A stretch of 64,000 nucleotides of DNA. Source: Hyphomicrobiales bacterium (GTDB lineage: Bacteria > Pseudomonadota > Alphaproteobacteria > Rhizobiales > Devosiaceae). Position 1 is the first letter of the stretch; every line of letters starts with the position of its first letter. The stretch is from positions 78,847 to 142,846 of the forward strand of contig UCAU01000012.1 in the NCBI GenBank assembly GCA_900470445.1, in the 5' to 3' direction. Of the stretch, positions 42,772-49,806 are shown in pieces. The position numbers were made by a program, and so were the translations under genes. The notes beneath the pieces were generated by a model that saw only the letters and a list, made by a program, of their open reading frames with translations, did not search any database and was not told the DNA's origin.

Positions 42772-43713
42772 CTATTTCCCAGCAGCACTCAGCGTCTTCA
42801 AATCCGCATCACTCAGTTTCAGCCGCACGCCCTTGGCGAGGCTTTTGACCTGGTCCACCGAAGTGGCCGAGGCGATGGGGGCGCTGACGCCGGGTTGGGC
42901 GACGAGCCAGGCCAGCGAGACTTCGGCCGGTGTGGCGTCATTGGCCTTGGCGACGCTGTCGAGTGCGCCCAGGATCGCCTCGCCCTTTTTATCGAGATAT
43001 TTTTCGATACCGCCGCCGCGCTGGCTTTTGCCCAGATCCGCCTTGGAGCGGTATTTGCCGGTCAGGAACCCTGCGGCGAGGCTATAATAGACGATGGTGC
43101 CGATTTCCTGCTCGATGGCGAGCTTTTGCAGCTCGCCTTCGAAATCGGCCCGGTCATAGAGATTATATTTGGGCTGCAGCACTTCGTAGCGCGGCAGCGA
43201 TTTGATCACCGAAATCTCCTCGGCATCGCGGATCATTTGCGGGGTGTAGTTCGACGCCCCGACCACCCGCACTTTGCCGGCGCGGATCAGCACATCATAG
43301 GCGCCCAGCGTTTCCTCGTGGCTGGCATCGGGATCGGGCCAGTGGCTGAAATAGAGATCGACATAATCGGTCTGCAGCCGCTTGAGCGAGGCTTCGATGG
43401 AGGTCTTGATATTGTCCGCGCTCAGCCCGTTCTTGACCTTGCCGGAATTGACCTTGGTGATGATGTGAACATTGTCGCGATTGCCGCGCGCCTTGAGCCA
43501 TTTCCCGATAATGGTCTCGCTCATGCCCGGCGGATTGCCCGGCACCCAATTGGGATAGCCTTCGGCCGTGTCGATGGCGGTAAAGCCGGCATCGACATAG
43601 GCGTCGAGAATGTCGAAGCCCTGTTTTTCGTCGACCGTCCAGCCGAACACATTGCCCCCCAGCACAAGCGGTTCGATGACAAGTTCACTGCGTCCGAGCG
43701 GGCGGCGATCCAT
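42772..43713 (-). CDS. Aldo/keto reductase
   Basis: 313 residues. Aldo/keto reductase barrel with FTAIDTAEGYPNWVPGN (Asp and Tyr), IITKVNSG (Lys), YFSHWPDPD (His) and the NADP-binding APIASATSVDQVKSLAKGV. Resembles the subgroup of voltage-channel-beta-like oxidoreductases. AACAGGAGAAGACC precedes the ATG at 43713; the open frame to 43878 is a shadow extension. It is one of two AKR genes in the window (other at 34575), not a recent duplicate. Confidence 0.9.
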   Translation of the reverse strand: MDRRPLGRSELVIEPLVLGGNVFGWTVDEKQGFDILDAYVDAGFTAIDTAEGYPNWVPGNPPGMSETIIGKWLKARGNRDNVHIITKVNSGKVKNGLSADNIKTSIEASLKRLQTDYVDLYFSHWPDPDASHEETLGAYDVLIRAGKVRVVGASNYTPQMIRDAEEISVIKSLPRYEVLQPKYNLYDRADFEGELQKLAIEQEIGTIVYYSLAAGFLTGKYRSKADLGKSQRGGGIEKYLDKKGEAILGALDSVAKANDATPAEVSLAWLVAQPGVSAPIASATSVDQVKSLAKGVRLKLSDADLKTLSAAGK

Positions 43714-43801
43714 AGGTCTTCTCCTGTTATGATGCTGACTAAACGCGTTGGGCGGCTTTCCGTTCGCCCCCTTGTATAGGTGGTGCGCAAAACGCCTGAG
43801 G

Positions 43802-44194
43802 CTAGGACCTGGGCTCGATAAGGTCCCATTTATTGCCATAGAGGTCTTCGAATACGGCGACGCTGCCATAAGGCTCATGCCGGGGTGCTTCGAGAAAGCG
43901 GACGCCGCGCGCCGTCATGGCGGCATGGGTGCCCGAAAAATCGTCAGTTTCGAGAAATAGCATGACCCTTCCGCCGGTCTGGTTACCGATGGCTTTACGC
44001 TGCTCGGGACCATCGGCGCGGGCCAGCAGCAGCCGCGCGCCATTCCCGCCCGGCGGCGCCACCAGGACCCAGCGCTTGCCCCCGCCCATATCGGTGTCGG
44101 CGAGCAGGGCAAAACCGGCCTGATCCCGGTAAAAGACTATGGCTTCATCATATTCTGCGACGAGCAGGGCGATTGTGGCGATTGAACTGGTCAT
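43802..44194 (-). CDS. VOC family protein
   Basis: 130 residues. VOC repeat with IATIALLVAEYDEAIVFYRD, GFALLADTDMGGGKRWVLVAP and SVAVFEDLYGNKWDLIEP. The start at 44194 (MTSSIATIALL) has GGAGGG about 16 nt upstream, and CAGGAT directly before; a start at 44272 would add a long non-conserved tail. Third VOC-like gene in the window; no specific role. Confidence 0.85.
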   Translation of the reverse strand: MTSSIATIALLVAEYDEAIVFYRDQAGFALLADTDMGGGKRWVLVAPPGGNGARLLLARADGPEQRKAIGNQTGGRVMLFLETDDFSGTHAAMTARGVRFLEAPRHEPYGSVAVFEDLYGNKWDLIEPRS

Positions 44195-44304
44195 ATCCTG
44201 TTGGATCACTCCCTCCTGCGGGGCGTCAAGCGGCGCCGGGCCAGCCGAACGGATCGCAATAAAACCGTCCAATACTGTGGAATGGCGTCCGGACCGTCAT
44301 CGAA

Positions 44305-44327
44305 TTGACCAAATGGTCAAACTGACC
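44305..44327. promoter_or_regulatory. Double palindrome at the dpp promoter (GntR-like)
   Basis: TTGACCA-AA-TGGTCAA (44305-44320) has perfect 7-bp arms; overlapping GGTCA-AAC-TGACC (44315-44327) has 5-bp arms. The dyad matches the style of GntR/FadR operators. It lies about 100 nt before the binding-protein start, where TTGACC could also serve as a -35 box. No GntR gene lies in the window. Confidence 0.6.
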
Positions 44328-44419
44328 CATTGCGCTCCCCTAAATTCTACGCTTTGTTGGCGCCCAAGCTTCGGCCGGCAAACCGAACGCGCAAAAAACT
44401 TTCTCGGGAGACAACAATC

Positions 44420-46015
44420 ATGAAATTGATGACCACCCTGCTGGCGGCTTCGGCCATGCTGGCGCTGGCCGCGGGCGCCGCCCAGGCCAAGCAATTGGTA
44501 TTCTGTTCGGAAGCTTCGCCTGCTCACTTCGATCCCGGTCCGACCACCGGCGGCAATGATTTCGACGCCTCCTCGCGCACCATCTATAATCGCCTGGTTG
44601 AGTTCGAAAAGGGCGGCACCGCCATCGAGCCGGGCCTGGCCGAAAGCTGGGCCACCTCCGAGGACGGCAAGGAGATCACCTTCAAGCTTCGCCCCGGCGT
44701 CAAGTTCCACACCACGTCCTATTTCACCCCCACCCGCGATCTCAATGCTGACGACGTGATCTTCAGCTTCGAGCGCCAGTGGAAGGAAGACAATCCGTGG
44801 TTCGCCTATCTCGAAGGCATGACCTGGGACTATTTCCAGGGCATGGACATGCCCAAATATATCAAGGAAATCGTCAAGGTTGACGATCTGACCGTCAAGT
44901 TCGTGCTCAACGAACCCAATGCCCCGATGATCGCCAACCTGGCCATGGATTTCGCGTCCATCGTGTCCAAGGAATATGCCGATCAGCTCGCAGCGTCCGG
45001 CGATCTGGCCGCCTTCTCGACCCAGCCGATCGGCACCGGCCCGTTCGTCTTCTCAGACTACCAGCTCGACACCGTCATCCGCTACCAGGCTTTCCCCGAC
45101 TACTGGGCCGGCAAGCAGCCGATCGACGATCTGATCTTCGCCATCACCACCGATCCGTCGGTGCGTGCCCAGCGTCTGCTGGCCGGCGAATGCGATATCA
45201 TGCCCTATCCGGCGCCTGCCGATATCGCTCAATTGCAGGCTGATCCGAACCTGACGGTTCTGGAGCAGGAAGGCCTCAATATCGGCTACATGTCCTACAA
45301 CACCACCGAGCCGCCGTTTGACAATGTCAACGTGCGCAAGGCCCTCTCCATGGCCGTCGACAAGGCTGCCATCATCGAGGCGGTGTACCAGGGTGCTGGC
45401 CAGGACGCCAAGAACCTGATTCCGCCCACCATGTGGAGCTACAACAACAATATCCCCGCCGACAAATATGATCCGGAAGCCGCCAAGAAGCTGCTCGAGG
45501 AAGCCGGCGTAACCAACCTCACCACCGATCTCTGGGCCATGCCCGTGTCGCGTCCTTACAATCCCAACGCCCAGCGCGTTGCCGAACTGATCCAGGCCGA
45601 CTGGGCGGCGATTGGCGTTACCGCCAATATCGTCTCCTACGAATGGACCGAATATCGCGAGCGCGGCAAGCAGCCCGACCGCAAGGGTCCGTTCCAGATC
45701 GGCTGGACCGGCGACAATGGTGATCCGGATAACTTCTTCGCGACCCTCTTCTCCTGCTCGGCCATTGGCGTGTCCAACTATTCGAGCTGGTGCAATCAGG
45801 AATTCGAAGACCTGATCCAGAAGGCCAAGACCACTCCCGACCAGGCCGAGCGCACCGCGCTCTATGAAAAGGCCCAGGAAGTGTTCAAGGCCGAAGAGCC
45901 CGCCCTGACGCTGGCTCACTCGAAAGTGTTCATGCCCATGAACAAGCGCGTCATCGGCTTCAAGATGGACCCGCTGGGCATTCACCGCTTTGACGGCGTC
46001 GACGTCGCCGAGTAA
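44420..46015 (+). CDS. dppA: Dipeptide ABC transporter substrate-binding protein
   Basis: 531 residues, periplasmic. Signal peptide MKLMTTLLAASAMLALAAGA, cleavage after AQA (23). The mature start QLVFCSEASPAHFDPGPTTG is the DppA hallmark. Lobe features: FKLRPGVKFHTTSYFTPTRD, ADDVIFSFERQWKED, LSMAVDKAAIIEAVYQG-type helix and AIGVTANIVSYEWTEYRERG. GGGAGAC before the ATG at 44420. First of a complete dppABCDF operon; a GntR-like palindrome upstream suggests substrate control. Binds dipeptides or related compounds (also haem precursors in some species). Confidence 0.93.
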   Translation: MKLMTTLLAASAMLALAAGAAQAKQLVFCSEASPAHFDPGPTTGGNDFDASSRTIYNRLVEFEKGGTAIEPGLAESWATSEDGKEITFKLRPGVKFHTTSYFTPTRDLNADDVIFSFERQWKEDNPWFAYLEGMTWDYFQGMDMPKYIKEIVKVDDLTVKFVLNEPNAPMIANLAMDFASIVSKEYADQLAASGDLAAFSTQPIGTGPFVFSDYQLDTVIRYQAFPDYWAGKQPIDDLIFAITTDPSVRAQRLLAGECDIMPYPAPADIAQLQADPNLTVLEQEGLNIGYMSYNTTEPPFDNVNVRKALSMAVDKAAIIEAVYQGAGQDAKNLIPPTMWSYNNNIPADKYDPEAAKKLLEEAGVTNLTTDLWAMPVSRPYNPNAQRVAELIQADWAAIGVTANIVSYEWTEYRERGKQPDRKGPFQIGWTGDNGDPDNFFATLFSCSAIGVSNYSSWCNQEFEDLIQKAKTTPDQAERTALYEKAQEVFKAEEPALTLAHSKVFMPMNKRVIGFKMDPLGIHRFDGVDVAE

Positions 46016-46037
46016 GGCTGAGGCCACGTAAATCCAA

Positions 46038-46080
46038 GGAGTCCCACGCCGGTTTTACCGGTGCGGGGCTCCCCTTTCAT
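46038..46080 (+). promoter_or_regulatory. Hairpin between dppA and dppB
   Basis: GGAGTCCCACGCCGGT and ACCGGTGCGGGGCTCC pair with a few G-U/mismatch positions, followed by CCTTTCATTTT. It is probably a partial terminator or mRNA stabiliser that gives more DppA than DppBCDF. Confidence 0.6.
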
Positions 46081-46194
46081 TTTAGAGCAGGGTAAGGAGG
46101 CGCCGGCCAACGGCACCCCGACAATTGCCTCGCCACAACAGGAAACGCGCACCCTGCCGGTTTGCCGGCGCGGCGCATTAGGGTAAAGACCCGC

Positions 46195-47202
46195 ATGCTC
46201 AATTACATTCTGCGCAGACTTGCGCTGATCGTGCCGACCATTGTCGGCATTTCCATCTGTGCTTTTGCTTTTGTCCGGGTGCTGCCGGGCGACCCCATCC
46301 TGGCCATGGCTGGCCAGCATGGCGTGACGCCGGAGCGCTACGAAATCCTGCGCGAACAGTTCGGCTACAATCTGCCGATCTGGCAGCAATATTTCAATTA
46401 TCTGGGCGGCGTCCTGCAGGGCAATTTCGGCGTCTCGCTGGCCACCAAGCGCCCCGTCATCACCGAATTCATGACCCTGTTCCCCGCCACGATCGAACTG
46501 GCCCTGGTCGCCATGTTCCTGGCGGTCATCATCGGCATACCCGCCGGCATCTTTGCCGCTGTCAAGCGCGGCTCCTGGTTCGATCAATTGACCATGGGCG
46601 TGGCGCTGACAGGCTATTCCATGCCCATCTTCTGGTGGGGCCTGCTGCTGATCATCTTCTTTTCCGGCTATCTGGGCTGGACGCCGGTTTCGGGACGCAT
46701 CGCGCTCTCCTTCTTCCTGCGCCCCATTACCGGCTTCATGCTGGTCGATACCCTGCTCTACGGCAATTGGCCGGCCTTCGTTTCGGCTTTGCGCCATCTG
46801 ATCCTGCCCGCGGTGGTGCTGGGCACCATCCCCCTGGCGGTCATCGCGCGGCAGACCCGTTCGGCCATGCTTGAAATCCTGGGCGAAGACTATGTGCGTA
46901 CCGCCCGCGCCAAGGGCATGTCGCCCCGCCGCGTGGTCAATGTGCATGCTCTGCGCAATGCGCTGATCCCGGTGGTCACCACGATTGGCCTGCAGGTGGG
47001 GCTGCTCATGGGCGGCGCCATCCTCACCGAAACCATTTTTTCCTGGCCGGGCATCGGCAAATGGATGATCGATTCCATTTCCAAGCGCGACTATGTCGTC
47101 GTGCAATCGGGGCTCTTGCTGATCGCGCTCATCGTCATGGCGGTGAACCTGCTGGTCGATCTGCTCTATGCCGTCATCAACCCGCGCATCAGGGTGCAGT
47201 AA
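46195..47202 (+). CDS. dppB: Dipeptide ABC transporter permease
   Basis: 335 residues, six helices. N-terminal MLNYILRRLALIVPTIVGIS, then FVRVLPGDPI, the typical DppB start. EAA-type loop RSAMLEILGEDYVRTARAKGMSPRRV. Start at 46195; the longer frame at 46162 has no ribosome site. Forms the channel with DppC. Confidence 0.94.
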   Translation: MLNYILRRLALIVPTIVGISICAFAFVRVLPGDPILAMAGQHGVTPERYEILREQFGYNLPIWQQYFNYLGGVLQGNFGVSLATKRPVITEFMTLFPATIELALVAMFLAVIIGIPAGIFAAVKRGSWFDQLTMGVALTGYSMPIFWWGLLLIIFFSGYLGWTPVSGRIALSFFLRPITGFMLVDTLLYGNWPAFVSALRHLILPAVVLGTIPLAVIARQTRSAMLEILGEDYVRTARAKGMSPRRVVNVHALRNALIPVVTTIGLQVGLLMGGAILTETIFSWPGIGKWMIDSISKRDYVVVQSGLLLIALIVMAVNLLVDLLYAVINPRIRVQ

Positions 47203-47203
47203 G

Positions 47204-48106
47204 ATGACCCAGACTCCAAAAATCGTCCCCGCCAAGCCCGACCGCGCTGCCGCGCTGCGCGAATTCTGGCACTATTTTTCCGTCAACCGCGGCGCCGTCA
47301 TCGGGCTGGTGGTGTTTGCCCTCCTGGTGCTGATCGCCATCTTTGCCCCGCTGCTGGCGCCCTATTCGCCCGACCTGCAATATCGCGACGCCATCCTCAA
47401 GCCCCCGTTCTGGGATGCCGGTAGCGACCCGCGCTTCCTGCTGGGCACCGATCCGGTGGGCCGCGATATGCTGTCCCGCCTGATCCATGGCGCCCGCTAT
47501 TCGCTGTTCATCGGCTTTTTCGTGGTCAGCGGCGCGCTGTTCGTCGGCGTGATCCTGGGCGTGCTCGCCGGCTATTTCGGTGGCTGGATCGACGCCATGA
47601 TCATGCGCGTCATGGACATCATCCTGGCCTTCCCATCGCTGCTGCTGGCGCTGGTGCTGGTGGCCATTCTGGGGCCGGGCCTGTTCAATGCCATGGTCGC
47701 CATTGCGCTGGTGCTGCAACCGCACTTTGCCCGCCTGGTCCGCGCCGCGGTGATGGCGGAGAAAAACCGCGAATATGTCACGGCCGCCCGGCTTTCGGGC
47801 GCCGGGCACTTGCGCCTCATGCTGGTGACCATCCTGCCCAATTGCCTGGGGCCGTTGATCGTTCAGGCGACGCTGAGCTTTTCCAATGCGATTCTGGAAG
47901 CCGCCGCGCTGGGCTTCCTGGGCATGGGTGCGCAGCCGCCGACCCCCGAATGGGGCACCATGCTGGCCTCGGCCCGCGAATTCATCCTGCGCGCACCCTG
48001 GGTCGTGACCTTCCCCGGTCTGGCGATCCTGATCACCGTGCTCGCCATCAACCTCATCGGCGACGGATTGCGCGATGCGCTCGATCCCAAGCTCAAGCGG
48101 AGCTGA
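47204..48106 (+). CDS. dppC: Dipeptide ABC transporter permease
   Basis: 300 residues. Cytoplasmic lead, first helix GLVVFALLVLIAIFAPLLAP, then the LLGTDPVGRDMLSRLIHGARYSL segment typical of DppC. EAA loop VMAEKNREYVTAARLSGAGH. Its ATG is 2 nt after the dppB stop. The coding start inside the dppB end (47168) is ruled out by position. Confidence 0.94.
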   Translation: MTQTPKIVPAKPDRAAALREFWHYFSVNRGAVIGLVVFALLVLIAIFAPLLAPYSPDLQYRDAILKPPFWDAGSDPRFLLGTDPVGRDMLSRLIHGARYSLFIGFFVVSGALFVGVILGVLAGYFGGWIDAMIMRVMDIILAFPSLLLALVLVAILGPGLFNAMVAIALVLQPHFARLVRAAVMAEKNREYVTAARLSGAGHLRLMLVTILPNCLGPLIVQATLSFSNAILEAAALGFLGMGAQPPTPEWGTMLASAREFILRAPWVVTFPGLAILITVLAINLIGDGLRDALDPKLKRS

Positions 48107-48109
48107 GAC

Positions 48110-48955
48110 ATGCCCCTGCTCGAAATCAAGAACCTGAGCGTTTCCTTCGATACCTCGGTCGGCCTGTTCAAGGCCGTGGACGGGATCGATGTGTCGGTCG
48201 ACGCCCGCGAAGTCCTCGCCATTGTCGGGGAATCCGGCTCCGGCAAATCGGTGGCCATGCTGGCGGTGATGGGGCTATTGCCCAGCACCGCGACGGTCAC
48301 CGCCGACAAGATGGAATTTGAAGGCCTCGACCTGCTCGCCATGTCGCCGGCCGACAAGCGCAAGATCATCGGCAAGGACATTGCCATGATCTTCCAGGAG
48401 CCGATCGCCAGCCTCAATCCCTGCTTCACCGTGGGGTTCCAGATCGAGGAAGTGCTGTCCAAGCATCTGGGGCTCAGCGGCCGGGCGGCGCGGCAGCGGG
48501 CCATCGAATTGCTGCATCTGGTGGGCATCAAGGACGGTGCCGACCGGCTCAATGCCTTCCCGCACCAGATGAGCGGCGGGCAATGCCAGCGCGTCATGAT
48601 CGCCATGGCTATTTCCTGTAATCCTAAATTGCTGATCGCGGACGAACCGACCACCGCGCTCGACGTGACCATCCAGAAGCAGATCCTGGATCTCCTGGTT
48701 CGGCTGCAGGCCGAACATGGCATGGGCCTGATCATGATCACTCATGACATGGGCGTCGTCGCCGAAACAGCCGACCGGGTCATCGTGCAATATAAGGGGC
48801 ACAAAATGGAGGAGGCCGACGTACTCTCCCTGTTCGAGAACCCCAAATCCAATTACACGCGGGCACTGCTTTCGGCGCTGCCGGAAAACGCGGTAGGCGA
48901 TCGCCTGCCCACGGTTTCCGACTTCGTCTTCGAACCGGCGCCGGGAGTGGCATGA
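48110..48955 (+). CDS. dppD: Dipeptide ABC transporter ATP-binding protein
   Basis: 281 residues. Walker A GESGSGKSV, signature MSGGQCQR, Walker B LLIADEPTTALD, then the oligopeptide-type C-terminal extension near YTRALLSALPE. First of two ATPases for the importer; overlaps dppF by 4 nt (ATGATGA). Confidence 0.94.
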   Translation: MPLLEIKNLSVSFDTSVGLFKAVDGIDVSVDAREVLAIVGESGSGKSVAMLAVMGLLPSTATVTADKMEFEGLDLLAMSPADKRKIIGKDIAMIFQEPIASLNPCFTVGFQIEEVLSKHLGLSGRAARQRAIELLHLVGIKDGADRLNAFPHQMSGGQCQRVMIAMAISCNPKLLIADEPTTALDVTIQKQILDLLVRLQAEHGMGLIMITHDMGVVAETADRVIVQYKGHKMEEADVLSLFENPKSNYTRALLSALPENAVGDRLPTVSDFVFEPAPGVA

Positions 48956-49785
48956 TGAGCGCACCCGTTCTCGAAGTCCGCAATCTCACCCGTGATTACA
49001 CCTCCTCCGGCGGCTTCCTGCGGCCGGCCAAGGTCGTGCATGCCGTCAAGGGCGTCAATTTCTCGCTCGCCAAGGGCCGCACCCTGGCCGTGGTCGGCGA
49101 AAGCGGCTGCGGCAAGTCCACCCTGGCGCGCATGATCACGCTGATCGATCCGCCCACCGCGGGCGAGATCCTGATCGATGGCAAGCCGGTCGACGCCGGC
49201 CACGTCACCCACGACATGCGCCAGAAGGTGCAGATCGTGTTCCAGAACCCGTATGGCTCGCTCAATCCGCGCCAGAAGATCGGCGACGTGCTGGCCGAGC
49301 CGCTGCTGCTCAATACCAAGATGCCGGCTGCCGAGCGGCGCGAACGCGCCATGGCCATGCTGCTCAAGGTCGGGCTGGGGCCCGAGCATTTCAATCGCTA
49401 TCCGCACATGTTCTCGGGCGGCCAGCGCCAGCGCATTGCCATTGCCCGCGCGTTGATGCTCAATCCCAGTTTCCTGGTGCTCGACGAGCCGGTATCGGCG
49501 CTCGATCTCTCCGTGCAGGCGCAGATTCTCAATCTGCTCAAGGATCTGCAGGACGAATTCGGGCTGACCTATGTGTTCATCAGCCACGACCTGAGCGTGG
49601 TGCGTTACATCGCCGACGAAGTCATGGTGATGTATTTCGGCGATGTCGTCGAACATGGCAGCCGCGAGGACGTGTTCGGCAATCCCCAGCACAGCTATAC
49701 CAAGACCCTGTTTGCCGCGACGCCCAAATCCGACGTCGAATCGATCCGCGCACGCATCGCCAAAAAGGCCGCCTTGGCCTCCTGA
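48952..49785 (+). CDS. dppF: Dipeptide ABC transporter ATP-binding protein
   Basis: 277 residues. Walker A GESGCGKST, Q-loop IVFQNPYGSLNPRQ, signature FSGGQRQR, Walker B FLVLDEPVSALDLS, H-loop ISHDLSV. Second ATPase of the dpp importer. Start at 48952, overlapping the dppD stop; a second ATG follows one codon later, so the exact start is uncertain by one residue. Last gene in the operon. Confidence 0.94.
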   Translation: MMSAPVLEVRNLTRDYTSSGGFLRPAKVVHAVKGVNFSLAKGRTLAVVGESGCGKSTLARMITLIDPPTAGEILIDGKPVDAGHVTHDMRQKVQIVFQNPYGSLNPRQKIGDVLAEPLLLNTKMPAAERRERAMAMLLKVGLGPEHFNRYPHMFSGGQRQRIAIARALMLNPSFLVLDEPVSALDLSVQAQILNLLKDLQDEFGLTYVFISHDLSVVRYIADEVMVMYFGDVVEHGSREDVFGNPQHSYTKTLFAATPKSDVESIRARIAKKAALAS

Positions 49786-49806
49786 TCCCCGGCGTCGCCC
49801 CTCCGC

